DNA of 64,000 nt from Streptomyces globisporus (GTDB lineage: Bacteria; Actinomycetota; Actinomycetes; Streptomycetales; Streptomycetaceae). How positions within the stretch are numbered: the stretch's first letter is position 1; the number at the start of each line of letters is the position of its first letter. The position numbers and the translations under genes were made by a program. Of the stretch, positions 1-8,231 are shown one piece after another. The stretch spans positions 124,001 through 188,000 of the forward strand of contig BMTG01000013.1 of NCBI GenBank assembly GCA_014649555.1, read 5' to 3'. The notes beneath the pieces are model-generated. The model made no database searches. It was not told the origin of the DNA and was given only the letters and a program-made list of their open reading frames with translations.

Positions 1-305
1 GACCCGGCGGCGGAACCGGCGAGATCCGGGTCGGCGCGCAGGGCCTCCAGCCGGGAGGGGTGGGACAGTAGTTCGTAGCGGGAGCTGAAGCGCGGATCGG
101 CGAGCACCGCGCGGGCAGCCTCGTGCCCGGTGACCAGCCGGCCCACGTGCCCGTCGGCGTAGCGCAGGCGGCGGACCGGCCGGTCGCTCAGGGCGGTGAG
201 AGCGGGGGGCGGATCGAAGGGGCAGCCGGTGTGCCGGTCGGTGGGCAGGACGGGCGACTCGTCGGCGGAGTCGGATTCGGTGTCGGTGTCCGGGTCGTAC
301 GCCAT
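1..305 (-). CDS. Cytochrome P450, N-terminal part (runs off left edge)
   Basis: The first 101 codons, read from an ATG at 303-305, are visible. After an Asp/Ser-rich start come [31 protein letters not shown] and [16 protein letters not shown]. This is the usual N-terminal pattern of soluble actinobacterial P450s (GCPFDPP motif, then the [17 protein letters not shown] segment). The I-helix, ExxR and haem-Cys regions lie outside the window, so substrate and completeness are unknown. A GGGAG ribosome-binding site precedes the ATG. The gene lies 97 bp downstream of an ABC exporter pair on the same strand and may be co-transcribed with it. The family call is firm; the subfamily is not. Confidence 0.85.
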   Translation of the reverse strand, partial: MAYDPDTDTESDSADESPVLPTDRHTGCPFDPPPALTALSDRPVRRLRYADGHVGRLVTGHEAARAVLADPRFSSRYELLSHPSRLEALRADPDLAGSAAG

Positions 306-402
306 GGGGTTCTCCCGAGGTGGTGGACGAAGGAGCCGGGCGGGGGGGGGCCGAGCAGGAGGGGCAGCGGAGCGGGACAAGGGAGCAGGGCAGGGGAAGC
401 GG

Positions 403-1194
403 CTACCGGGGATCCTGGGCGAACTTCGCGGTCGCCCAGAAGTAGCCGAGGACCACGAGACCGAGGCTCCAGCCGACGGCCAGCCACCCGTTGTGGCCGA
501 TCTCGGTGCCGAGCAGCAGGCCGCGCAGGGTCTCGATCGCCGGGGTGAAGGGCTGGTACTCCGCGATCGGCCGGAACCAGCCCGGCATCGTCTCCACCGG
601 GATGAAGGCGCTGGACAGCATCGGGAGCAGCACCATCGGCAGGGCGTTGTTGCTGGCCGCCTCCGCGTTCGGGCTGATCAGACCCATCCCGACGGCGACC
701 CAGGTGAGGGCGGCGGAGAAGAGCACGAGCAGCCCGAACGCGGCCAGCCACTCCAGGGCCGTGGCGTCCGTGGACCGGAAGCCGATGGCCACCCCGACCG
801 CACCGACCACGATCACGCTCAGCACGCTCTGCAGCACGCTGCCGACGACATGCCCGACGAGCACCGAGCTGCGGTGGATCGCCATGGTACGGAAGCGGGC
901 GATGATCCCCTCGGTCATGTCGTTGGAGACGGACACCGCGGTCCCGACCACCGTGGAGCCGATGGTCAGCAGGAGCAGGCCCGGGACGATGTAGGCGATG
1001 TACGCGGAGCGGTCGGCCCCGCCGCCACCGATCCCCGCGCTCATCACGTCGCCGAAGATGTAGACGAAGAGCAGCAGGAGCATGACAGGTGTGAGGAGCA
1101 GGTTGAGGGTGAGGGAGGGGTAGCGCCGGGCGTGCAGGAGGTTGCGGCGCAGCATGGTGGTGGTGTCGCGGGCGGCGAGGGCGAGCGAGCTCAT
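403..1194 (-). CDS. ABC-2 type transporter permease (DrrB-like)
   Basis: A 263-residue membrane protein starting [19 protein letters not shown], with about six hydrophobic segments (for example [20 protein letters not shown] and [19 protein letters not shown]). It carries family hallmarks [33 protein letters not shown] and [17 protein letters not shown], typical of daunorubicin-resistance DrrB permeases. Its ATG overlaps the stop of the ATPase gene by 4 bp (ATGA), so the two are translationally coupled. It should form the membrane channel of an efflux pump powered by the preceding ATPase. The substrate cannot be read from sequence; the downstream P450 hints at an exported small molecule. Confidence 0.9.
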   Translation of the reverse strand: MSSLALAARDTTTMLRRNLLHARRYPSLTLNLLLTPVMLLLLFVYIFGDVMSAGIGGGGADRSAYIAYIVPGLLLLTIGSTVVGTAVSVSNDMTEGIIARFRTMAIHRSSVLVGHVVGSVLQSVLSVIVVGAVGVAIGFRSTDATALEWLAAFGLLVLFSAALTWVAVGMGLISPNAEAASNNALPMVLLPMLSSAFIPVETMPGWFRPIAEYQPFTPAIETLRGLLLGTEIGHNGWLAVGWSLGLVVLGYFWATAKFAQDPR

Positions 1195-2198
1195 CGGGCG
1201 TTCTCCTTGGGCTGGTCGTTCTGAGCCGGGACGGTGGAGGCGGTGAGGGCGAAGAACACGTCGTCCAGGTCGGGGGTGTGGACGGTGAGTTCGTCCGCCT
1301 CGACACCGGCCGAGTCCAGCCAGTCGAGGATGGAGCGCAGTTCGCGCTGGCTGCCGTCGCTGGGGATCTGCAGCGCCAGCGCCTCCTCGTCGGGGGCGGC
1401 CTCGCGCAAGGCGGAGGCGGCGGAGCGGTAGGCGTCCGGGTCGGTGAAGCGGAGCTTGACGTGTCCGCCGGGGACGATCCGCTTGAGCTCTTCGGCGCTG
1501 CCCTCGGCGGCGATCTTCCCGTTGTTGAGGACGGCGATGCGGTCGGCGAGTTCGTCGGCTTCTTCCAGGTACTGGGTGGTGAGGAAGACGGTGACGCCGT
1601 CGGCGACCAGCTCGCGGATGATGCCCCACATGGTGTGGCGGGAGCGGGGGTCCAGGCCGGTGGTCGGCTCGTCGAGGAAGATGATGCGGGGCCCGCCGAC
1701 CAGGGTCATGGCGATGTCGAGGCGGCGTTTCATGCCGCCGGAGTAGGTCGAGGCGGGCTTCTTCGCCGCCTCCGCCAGGTCGAAGCGCTCCAGCAGTTCG
1801 GCGGCCACCCGCCGCCCCTCGCGCTTGGAGAGGTGGTGCAGGTCGGCCATCAGGAGCATGTTCTCCTCGCCGGTGATCAGTCCGTCGACGGCGGAGAACT
1901 GCCCCGTGACGCCGATCGCGGCGCGGATGGCCTGTGGGTCGGTGGCGAGGTCGTGACCGCCGACGCGGATCTCGCCGGAGTCGGCGCCGGGGGTGATGAG
2001 GGTGGAGAGGATCTTGACGGCGGTGGTCTTGCCCGCGCCGTTCGGGCCCAGCAGGGCGAAGACCGTGCCTGCCGGGACGGTCAGGTCGATGCCGTCCAGG
2101 ACGGTCTTGTCGCCGTAGGACTTGCGCAGTCCGGTGGCGCTGATCGCCTGCGTCGCGGCCTGGACGGCACGCGGCGCGGAGGCCCGGGTGACAGTCAT
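1191..2198 (-). CDS. ABC transporter ATP-binding protein (DrrA-like)
   Basis: A 335-residue cytoplasmic ATPase. Walker A is GPNGAGKTT, the signature is TYSGGMKRRLDIA, Walker B is RIIFLDEPTTGLDPRSR, and a switch-region TTQYLEEADELADRI follows. The C-terminal ~100 residues form the DrrA accessory domain ending in VHTPDLDDVFFALT. The ATG at 2196-2198 follows an AAAGGGAAACC ribosome-binding site; longer starts would run into the upstream repeat region. It drives the permease encoded immediately downstream (4-bp overlap). The module probably gives drug or metabolite efflux; inducer and substrate are unknown. Confidence 0.93.
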   Translation of the reverse strand: MTVTRASAPRAVQAATQAISATGLRKSYGDKTVLDGIDLTVPAGTVFALLGPNGAGKTTAVKILSTLITPGADSGEIRVGGHDLATDPQAIRAAIGVTGQFSAVDGLITGEENMLLMADLHHLSKREGRRVAAELLERFDLAEAAKKPASTYSGGMKRRLDIAMTLVGGPRIIFLDEPTTGLDPRSRHTMWGIIRELVADGVTVFLTTQYLEEADELADRIAVLNNGKIAAEGSAEELKRIVPGGHVKLRFTDPDAYRSAASALREAAPDEEALALQIPSDGSQRELRSILDWLDSAGVEADELTVHTPDLDDVFFALTASTVPAQNDQPKENAR

Positions 2199-2673
2199 GC
2201 TGGTTTCCCTTTCGCGAGTGGTGGGTCTAGCGGGGTGGGGCGGTGCGGGCTGGTGCCGGGGGCGTTGAGCTGCCGAGCGCGTCGGGCCGAGCCGGCAGGT
2301 GCAGACCGGGTTGAGCTGCCGGGCTGTACGAGGCCGGGTTGAACCGCCGGGCGATACGAGGCCGGGCCGGGGCGCGTCGGGCGAGCCGGCCGACACAAGG
2401 CGGTGTCGAGCTGCCGGGCGCCAGAGGGCCGAGTCGGCTGTGCCGGGGCGGAGTTGGGCTGCCAGCCGGCGCACGCCCGGGCGGGCGCGTGGGGCTGGGC
2501 TCACCGATGCAGTGCGGTGCTGAGCCGCCGGGCGGTGTTGAGCCGCCGGCTCGTGCGGGCCGAGCCGGGCGGTGCAGGGCGGTGTTGGGCTGCCGGATGG
2601 TGCCGGGCGGTGCGGGACGGTGGTGGGCTACCGGGCGGTACGGGGCCGCCTCGGGCCGGCCCCGGAGCCCCCG
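2199..2673. repeat. Gene-free gap with degenerate GC-rich repeats
   Basis: No credible gene lies here. The stretch is built of degenerate copies of a roughly 20-35 bp unit around GTTGAGCTGCCGGGC followed by GCGGGCCGAGCCGG-like sequence. Recognisable starts lie near 2262, 2309, 2338, 2404, 2452, 2520 and 2536. The long open frames on both strands are by-products of the lack of A/T. The promoter of the ABC operon should lie near the left end, but no clear -10 box is seen. Confidence 0.6.
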
Positions 2674-2745
2674 GAGGCCCGGCGCGAGGCCCGACGCGAG
2701 GCCCGGCGCGAGGCCCGGCGCGAGGTCAGGCGCGAGGTCAGGCGC
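2674..2745. repeat. Six tandem 12-bp repeats
   Basis: Six head-to-tail 12-mers. Four are GAGGCCCGGCGC or a one-base variant (2674, 2686, 2698, 2710). Two are GAGGTCAGGCGC (2722, 2734). The array runs into the last codons of the DUF4097 gene on the opposite strand, so the terminal Arg-Arg-Ala residues and stop of that gene sit in the last repeat. Copy number is likely to vary between strains. Confidence 0.85.
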
Positions 2746-3628
2746 GGCGGACGATGATGTCGCCAGCCCCGCTCCGGGCGTGCACCTCGACGGTCTCGTC
2801 GGCGTCCTCGGGACCGGCGGCGGCGCCGAGCGCGTTGCGTACGGTGCCGAACTTGGGGTTCAGGTCGAGCCAGGCGGCGGTGCCCTCGTGGATGCCCACT
2901 TCCAGGTCGCCGACCGACGTCCGCAGAGCGATCCGCCCACGGGTCACGTCGCCGACCCGGATGCGGCCGTTGGAGGAGGTCGCCTCCACCCCGGCGTGGG
3001 CGACGCCGATCTCGATCCGGCCGTTGGCGGACTTGGCGACGACATTTCCGTACGCGACACCCACGGAGACGTCGCCGTTGGCCGCGTTGACCTTCAGCTC
3101 CCCGCCGACTTCGTCGACCTCGGTCGTACCGTTGCCGTTCTTGACGACCGCCACCCCGGCGACCGAGCCGATCCCGACCCGTCCCGAGCCGACGACCTCG
3201 GCGTCCCCGGTGGAGCGTGCCAGCCGGATGTCGCCGTGGTCGGTGGTGAGCTCGGCCCGGGCCGCCTCGTCCACGTGGAGATCGCCGAGCGAGGTCTTCA
3301 GCCGTACCTCGCCGAGCGGACCCTCGCAGAAGAAGCCGCCCAGGGCTGAGGTGCCCCGCACGTCGGACCCGGCGGGCAGTTCGATGCTCACCACGACGGA
3401 GCCCGGCTTGCCGAACAGGGTGCGCTTCTTCGGGGTTCTGACGGTGAGGCGACCGCCCGAGCAGGAGACCTGGGTCTGCTGCACGGCACGTACGTCGTCC
3501 TGGTCGGCTCCGTTGCCCGGCAGCACCTCGACGACCGTGTCGGTGCGCTTGCCGGCGGTGATCCGGGCGGTACCGGCGTCCAGCTCGACGACGGCGGAGA
3601 TCGGCTCAGGGGTATCGAAAGAAGGCAT
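2738..3628 (-). CDS. DUF4097 family beta-strand repeat protein
   Basis: A 296-residue protein with no signal peptide or membrane segment. From residue ~85 onward it is a string of short strands repeating the pattern G-D-hydrophobic (TSLGDLHVDEAARAE, TDHGDIRLARSTGD, AANGDVSVGVAYGN, SANGRIEIGVAHAG, SSNGRIRVGDVTRG, TSVGDLEVGIHEG). This is the DUF4097 putative adhesin-like solenoid, whose role is unknown. It follows a HicB-like gene on the same strand after a 126-bp gap. In streptomycetes such a pair is common, which suggests a shared function, but I infer no activity. The ATG at 3626-3628 has a GGACGGG site upstream. Confidence 0.88.
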   Translation of the reverse strand: MPSFDTPEPISAVVELDAGTARITAGKRTDTVVEVLPGNGADQDDVRAVQQTQVSCSGGRLTVRTPKKRTLFGKPGSVVVSIELPAGSDVRGTSALGGFFCEGPLGEVRLKTSLGDLHVDEAARAELTTDHGDIRLARSTGDAEVVGSGRVGIGSVAGVAVVKNGNGTTEVDEVGGELKVNAANGDVSVGVAYGNVVAKSANGRIEIGVAHAGVEATSSNGRIRVGDVTRGRIALRTSVGDLEVGIHEGTAAWLDLNPKFGTVRNALGAAAGPEDADETVEVHARSGAGDIIVRRA

Positions 3629-3662
3629 GGCTGTCCCGTCCTCTTGGCTCGGTGAGTTGATG

Positions 3663-3688
3663 AGCGATCAGCGATCAGCGATCAGCGA
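3663..3688. repeat. Three to four 7-bp direct repeats (AGCGATC)
   Basis: AGCGATC occurs three times without interruption (3663, 3670, 3677) and partly a fourth time, then CGATCGAT follows. The array sits in the 126-bp spacer between the HicB-like gene and the DUF4097 gene. It could be a binding site or a slippage-prone spacer; nothing else supports a role. Confidence 0.6.
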
Positions 3689-3754
3689 CGATCGATGCGT
3701 TACGTCGGCCGGATCGGCGACCGGCCGGTGAAGTGAAGCGGGAGCTGCCGACTG

Positions 3755-4282
3755 CTAACGGACCCAGCCGGTGAAGCCGCGGCCGCCCGAGTCCTTGCCC
3801 CGGCCGCCCGGTGCGCTCCCGCGCCCGCCGCCGTCGAGGGCGACGGACACGGCCCGTACGAGCCAGGCGTTGACCGACAGGCCCTCCTCCGCCGCCGCTC
3901 CCTCGGCGCGGCTTTTGAGATGGGAGGGGAGGCGGAGGTTGATCCGCGCCATGGTGCCGTCGTCGGCCTCCGCGGCGGGCGGCGCGACCGCGACGGGCGC
4001 CGCGACCGGTTCCCGCGCCTCCCGCACCGGCTCGGGCGCCGGCGGCGGTGTCACCACGAACTCCGGATCGAGCCCACGCAGCCGCACGTCGACCGAGCCG
4101 GGAGCCAGCTCCCGGGTGACGTCGCTCATCGCCGCGGAGAGCGCGTTGAGCAGGGTCAGCCGGGCGGCGGACTCCAGGGGAGCACTGAGCCGCTCGGCCA
4201 GGGCACGGGCTTCGTCACCGCCGGCATCCGCGGCGACGGCGAGTTCCCGCCGGAGATGGTCGACGTAGGGGGTGAGGTCCAT
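3755..4282 (-). CDS. HicB-like protein with C-terminal ribbon-helix-helix
   Basis: A 175-residue cytoplasmic protein. The N-terminal half (MDLTPYVDHLRRELAVAADA onward) is a helical domain. A Pro/Ala linker follows at ~100-122. Residues ~125-160 read MARINLRLPSHLKSRAEGAA then EEGLSVNAWLVRAVSVALDG, a classic ribbon-helix-helix DNA-binding fold as in HicB/Arc/CopG antitoxins. The tail is Gly-rich. No HicA-type toxin is adjacent; the partner is the DUF4097 gene. I chose the ATG at 4280-4282 rather than an upstream ATG at 4360 because the protein family begins MDLTPYV. The RHH domain makes it a likely autoregulator acting on the TGGCAC sites just upstream. Confidence 0.85.
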   Translation of the reverse strand: MDLTPYVDHLRRELAVAADAGGDEARALAERLSAPLESAARLTLLNALSAAMSDVTRELAPGSVDVRLRGLDPEFVVTPPPAPEPVREAREPVAAPVAVAPPAAEADDGTMARINLRLPSHLKSRAEGAAAEEGLSVNAWLVRAVSVALDGGGRGSAPGGRGKDSGGRGFTGWVR

Positions 4283-4291
4283 GACGCCATC

Positions 4292-4443
4292 ATGGCACAT
4301 GGATGGCATCACGTCGAGCCAATCTGGCACCGACTCTCGCGAAACCCCTCTTACCTGCAAGAACGCAAAGAACAGGCATGCGGCGACGCTATCGGAACCA
4401 TCACGCGGGCCAGATATGGCACCACTCCGGTGCCATATGGCAC
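4292..4443. promoter_or_regulatory. TGGCAC box array, including two perfect inverted repeats
   Basis: The 301-bp divergent gap (4283-4583) between the HicB-like gene and the phosphatase gene holds at least six ATGGCAC-type heptamers, at 4292, 4303 (ATGGCAT), 4324 (CTGGCAC), 4416, 4430 (inverted) and 4437. Two combine into perfect dyads: arms ATATGGCACC (4414-4423) and GGTGCCATAT (4429-4438) with a 5-nt loop, and the 14-bp palindrome GTGCCATATGGCAC (4430-4443). This is good evidence for an operator. The bound protein is not known; the RHH protein next door is the simplest candidate. Confidence 0.6.
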
Positions 4444-4583
4444 ACCTGACGTGTCACCTCGGCACAACCCGACCCATCCACCAGGAAGGTTTGCCAACGG
4501 GGACCGCGAGGGTGGATGGTTGCCGGACGGCAACATTCCCGACCGGATGAGGTGAGGAGTTCGCCCAGCGTGCTCTCCCCGAT

Positions 4584-6233
4584 GTGACATCAATTCCGCA
4601 GGTCCCCACGGCCCGCACCGCCGAGCCCCTCGAAGCCTCGGCGTGGAATACGGCTCCGTATCCCGCGCTGATGGTGGACGGCCTGGGCACGGTCCGCCTC
4701 TACAACGACGCCGCAAAGACCCTGATACCTCGGCTGCGCCGGGGCCGCCCCCTGTCCGAAGCCGGGATCGACTGGCTGGACCAGGGGCACCGTCGACGCG
4801 CCGCCGGACCGGTGGACGACGCACCTCCGACCGGCACCATCGGCGACCGCGACTTCGCAGCACACCCGAGCGACCACCCCGACGGCACAGTCGTCTGGTG
4901 GCTGGTCGACGACACCGACCACCGCCTCGCCCGCCAGGCGCTGCGGACGGAGCGGCAGCGCAGCGCGTTCCTCGGCGAGGCGTCCAACGCGCTGCTGTCG
5001 TCGCTGAACCTCGAACGGTGCATGGACGTCACCGCGGAGCTGGCGGCCCAGCACCTCGCCGACGCGGCCCTCGTCATCACCCCGCGCACCGGGAAGAGGT
5101 ACCCGGTGGTGACCTGCCTGCGCGACGGGCAGCCCCATTCCGCCATACGGCTGGAAGATCCGGAGGAGGTGCCCGGGCTCGCCGAGGCGCTCCAGGGCTT
5201 CCCCCCGGTCCCGTCGCGCTGGATCGACCCCGCCTCCGCCCCCGCCTGGCTGGAGCCCGAGGGATTCGGCCCGATCGGCTCGATCGTCGTGACACCCCTG
5301 CCCGGCCACGGCGTCCCCGCCGGGGCCCTCGTCCTGCTGCGCCGGGACGCGTCGGCCGCCTTCAGCAGCGAGGAGGAGGTCTTCGCCCGGATCTTCGCCG
5401 CCCGGGCCGGCGCCGCCATGTCGGCTGCCCGCCTCTACGCGGAACAGTCCTCCCTGGCCCACACCCTGATGCAGGACCTGATGCCGCCGGTCCTGCGCCG
5501 GTCGGCCGGAGTGGAGTTCGCGGGCGGCTACCGGCCGTCGAAGAACAACGAGCGCGTCGGCGGGGACTTCTACGACGTGCACCCGGCCGCCGACGAAGCG
5601 GAAGCCTCCCTCGCCGTGCTGGGCGACGTGTGCGGCAAGGGGCTGGAAGCCGCCGTGCTGACCGGGAAGATCCGCAACACGCTGCACGCCCTGCTGCCCC
5701 TGGCCGACGACCACCAGCGGATGATCAACCTGCTGAACGGGGCGCTGCTCAGCTCGCACCACACCCGCTTCGCCTCCCTCGTCCTGGTCTCCACCCTGCG
5801 CAAGGCCGGATCCGTACACCTGGCGGTGACCAGCGCCGGCCACCCCGCACCCCTCGTCGTACGCAACGACGGCACCGTGGAACCGGTCCCCTCCCGGGGC
5901 ACGGTCGTCGGCGTCCTCCCGAACGCCGCCGCGACCACGGCCCGTACGGCCCTGGAGCCGGGCGAGTTCTGCCTCCTCTACACGGACGGCATCACCGAGG
6001 CCAGGGGCGGCCCGCTCGGCGACGAGATGTTCGGCGAGGCCCGGCTGACCGAGGCGCTCTCCCACTGCGCGGGCATGCCGGCGGAGGCCGTCGTGGAACA
6101 CGTGCAGATGCTCGCCTCCCAGTGGACCGGCGACCGGGCCCACGACGACATGGCCGTCATGGCCATCGCGGCACCCCGCTCGCACCACCTCAGCGCGGTG
6201 GACGGCCACACCCGGGGCAGGTTCACCGCATGA
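4584..6233 (+). CDS. PAS-GAF-SpoIIE (PP2C-type) serine phosphatase
   Basis: A 549-residue soluble protein. Residues ~20-110 resemble a PAS fold (YPALMVDGLGTVRLYNDAAK). Residues ~125-290 form a GAF domain starting SAFLGEASNALLSSLNLERC. Residues ~320-535 are a SpoIIE/RsbU PP2C phosphatase with metal-binding motifs ERVGGDFYDV, VLGDVCGKGLEAAV, LLYTDGITEARGG and DRAHDDMAVMAI. Such enzymes dephosphorylate STAS anti-anti-sigma proteins. The start is GTG at 4584; the ribosome-binding site is weak (GGTGAGGAG lies ~25 nt upstream). It overlaps the B12-binding gene by 4 bp, so that protein may tune its activity. A STAS gene follows in the same operon. Confidence 0.92.
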   Translation: MTSIPQVPTARTAEPLEASAWNTAPYPALMVDGLGTVRLYNDAAKTLIPRLRRGRPLSEAGIDWLDQGHRRRAAGPVDDAPPTGTIGDRDFAAHPSDHPDGTVVWWLVDDTDHRLARQALRTERQRSAFLGEASNALLSSLNLERCMDVTAELAAQHLADAALVITPRTGKRYPVVTCLRDGQPHSAIRLEDPEEVPGLAEALQGFPPVPSRWIDPASAPAWLEPEGFGPIGSIVVTPLPGHGVPAGALVLLRRDASAAFSSEEEVFARIFAARAGAAMSAARLYAEQSSLAHTLMQDLMPPVLRRSAGVEFAGGYRPSKNNERVGGDFYDVHPAADEAEASLAVLGDVCGKGLEAAVLTGKIRNTLHALLPLADDHQRMINLLNGALLSSHHTRFASLVLVSTLRKAGSVHLAVTSAGHPAPLVVRNDGTVEPVPSRGTVVGVLPNAAATTARTALEPGEFCLLYTDGITEARGGPLGDEMFGEARLTEALSHCAGMPAEAVVEHVQMLASQWTGDRAHDDMAVMAIAAPRSHHLSAVDGHTRGRFTA

Positions 6234-7315
6234 CGCTCGCTCCCCCGCTCACCCCCGCACCCTGGATCGAACAGCTGTGGCAGTCCGTGACGGACGGCGA
6301 CGAGTACGCCGCCACCGAGCTCGTCCTGCGCGCACTCGACGAGGGCTGGGAGCCGGAGAGCATCCTGCTCGACCTGATCGCCCCGGTCCAGGGCAGAGTC
6401 GGCGAGGAATGGGCCGCCGACCGCTTCACCGTGGCCCAGGAACACGCGGCCACCGCGATCAACGACCGCGCCATCGCCGCCCTGTCGCACCGCACCCGCA
6501 CCCGGCCCGCGGGGCAGCCCAGACGACTGGCCGTGGCCTGCGTGGACGGCGAGTGGCACGCCCTGCCCGCACGCCTGGTGGCGGAGGTGTTCCGACTGCG
6601 CGGCTGGCACGTGGACTATCTCGGCGCCCAAGTGCCCACCCACCACCTGATCTCCCACATCCACCGCACCGGCCCGGAGGCCGTGGCCCTCTCCAGCTCC
6701 ATCGCGACCCACCTGCCGACCGCGCACGCGGCCATCACCGCGGTACAGGCCACCGGAACCCCCGTCATGGTCGGCGGAGCCGCCTTCGGCGACCGGGGAC
6801 AGTACGCGGCCCTGCTCGGCGCAGACCTGTGGGCCCCCGACGCCCGGACGGCGGCCGCCCGCCTCCACCAAGGCCCCCTCCCCCGGCCCGCGTCGCCGCA
6901 CCAGCCCGTCGACGACCTCCCCCACCTGTCCGACCAGGAGTACACCCTGGTCACCCGCACCCGCCCGGCACTCGTGCGCACGGTCATGGCAGGCCTGGCG
7001 GAACGGTTTCCTCCGATGCGGGACTACAGCCGCGCCCAACACGACCGCACCGCCGAGGACATCGCCCACATCGTCCACTTCCTGGCCACAGCCCTCTACC
7101 TCGACCGGGCCGACCTGTTCACCGGATTCCTGGCCTGGACGGCACGCATCCTGGACGCGCGCGGCGTGCCCGCCCACTCACTCGTCCCGGCGCTGGACCT
7201 CCTGCGCGCCGAACTCAAGGACTTCCCCCGCACCACCCGCATGATCGACCAGGCGACGGACCACCTGACCGGTGCAGGCCCCGTCCACCGCACCGACACC
7301 AGGAACCCCGCATGA
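6230..7315 (+). CDS. Free-standing cobalamin (B12)-binding sensor protein
   Basis: A 361-residue protein with the two-part cobalamin fold used by CarH/LitR photoreceptors but no DNA-binding domain. Residues ~15-90 form the helical cap with VGEEWAADRFTVAQEHAAT (Trp61, Glu71-His72 at the positions that face the upper cobalamin ligand). Residues ~98-215 form the Rossmann domain with VDGEWHALPARLVAE. His110 in the E-x-H pattern is the expected lower axial ligand, although the usual following Gly is Pro. The C-terminal ~140 residues are helical and unassigned. ATGA overlaps couple it to the phosphatase upstream and the STAS gene downstream. I infer a B12- or light-dependent input module; this is untested. 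Confidence 0.85.
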   Translation: MTLAPPLTPAPWIEQLWQSVTDGDEYAATELVLRALDEGWEPESILLDLIAPVQGRVGEEWAADRFTVAQEHAATAINDRAIAALSHRTRTRPAGQPRRLAVACVDGEWHALPARLVAEVFRLRGWHVDYLGAQVPTHHLISHIHRTGPEAVALSSSIATHLPTAHAAITAVQATGTPVMVGGAAFGDRGQYAALLGADLWAPDARTAAARLHQGPLPRPASPHQPVDDLPHLSDQEYTLVTRTRPALVRTVMAGLAERFPPMRDYSRAQHDRTAEDIAHIVHFLATALYLDRADLFTGFLAWTARILDARGVPAHSLVPALDLLRAELKDFPRTTRMIDQATDHLTGAGPVHRTDTRNPA

Positions 7316-7731
7316 TGCCGCCCTACGGGCCCGCCCCGTCCCCCTTCACCCTGACACCCGCCCCCACCCCGAGCACCAGGAGCGTCCGGGTACGGGCGGA
7401 GGGCTACCTGGACTACGACACCTGCGACGACTTCCTGGTCAAGGCCACCCGGTACCTCGACCAGATCCCCGCGCCGGACCTCCTGCACCTGGACTGCTCC
7501 GGAATCGACGGCCTCGACTCCATGGGCCTGGCCGCGCTCCTGATGCTCCACCGCCGCTGCACAGCCGCCCGCGTGACCCTGAACCTGGAACGCCTCCACC
7601 CCACGGTCGACCGGATCCTGCGCCTCACCGGCACCCTGGAACACCTCGCCCCCGGCAGCACGACGAGCGGAGCGACCACCCGCCCCGGAGACCAGGCAAG
7701 ACCTTCACCCGGACTCGACGGCGACGCCTGA
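7312..7731 (+). CDS. STAS domain anti-sigma-factor antagonist
   Basis: A 139-residue protein. After a Pro-rich leader (~20 residues) comes one STAS domain: VRVRAEGYLDYDTCDDFLVK, then LHLDCSGIDGLDSMGLAALL. The Ser of LDSMG (residue ~70) is in the position phosphorylated in SpoIIAA/RsbV. It is the third gene of the phosphatase-B12 sensor-STAS operon (ATGA overlap) and the obvious substrate of the phosphatase. The C-terminal 30 residues are low-complexity. The target sigma or anti-sigma factor is not identifiable here. Confidence 0.9.
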   Translation: MMPPYGPAPSPFTLTPAPTPSTRSVRVRAEGYLDYDTCDDFLVKATRYLDQIPAPDLLHLDCSGIDGLDSMGLAALLMLHRRCTAARVTLNLERLHPTVDRILRLTGTLEHLAPGSTTSGATTRPGDQARPSPGLDGDA

Positions 7732-7746
7732 CCCCCACCCGTACCG

Positions 7747-8142
7747 CTACAACGGCGTACGCACGAAGAACGCGGCCGTGCCGGTCACCGTGAACAGCCG
7801 CTCCACCACCGGCTGCAGAGCCCCCGCCAGGATGAGACGGGCATCCCTGGCCCGGTGGACACGCTGCGAATCCAGCAGCAGATGGAGCAACGAGGAGTCG
7901 GCGAACTCCAGACCGGAAAGGTCGAGCCAGGTCTCCGACGTGGCCGCCAGACACGCGTGATGCAGCGCCTGTTCCAGCGGCCACGTGCACCGCCACTCCA
8001 TGCCGCCCACCGCCGTGACCAACGCCCTGCCGTCGGACAGCGCCAGCGAAACCGCCAGCTCACCACCGTCCGGAGACGCGGCCCGCCTGGACCACACGGT
8101 CCCCGAGCCGCCCTGCTCGTCGGCCGTCGCGCTGCTGCTCAT
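7747..8142 (-). CDS. STAS domain protein
   Basis: A 131-residue protein with a Ser/Thr-rich N-terminus and a STAS domain (GELAVSLALSDGRALVTAVG, then WLDLSGLEFADSSLLHLLLD). The DSS motif keeps the Ser that an RsbW-type kinase would phosphorylate. It is convergent with the upstream STAS gene (15-bp gap) and lies downstream of the RsbW-like ATPase gene on the same strand, 89 bp apart. It probably exchanges partners with that ATPase. Confidence 0.88.
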   Translation of the reverse strand: MSSSATADEQGGSGTVWSRRAASPDGGELAVSLALSDGRALVTAVGGMEWRCTWPLEQALHHACLAATSETWLDLSGLEFADSSLLHLLLDSQRVHRARDARLILAGALQPVVERLFTVTGTAAFFVRTPL

Positions 8143-8231
8143 CGCTCTTTCCTCGGTATCCGGGTGACGGGCGTGTACCCCCCGGCCGAACGATCAAGCC
8201 CGCGCTTCGGCACCACCCGCCCGCCCACGCC

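Noticed and set aside
188-1306. Long open frames opposite or out of phase with the ABC exporter genes
   Set aside because: Arg/Pro/Gly-rich translations with no motifs, produced by high GC at third positions of the real genes.
2195-2757. Several 60-440-codon open frames in the repeat-rich gap
   Set aside because: They simply translate the repeats (for example repeated REAR); no start signals or family features.
4351-4863. 170-codon minus-strand frame across the TGGCAC region
   Set aside because: Overlaps the start of the phosphatase gene antisense and has a low-complexity basic translation.
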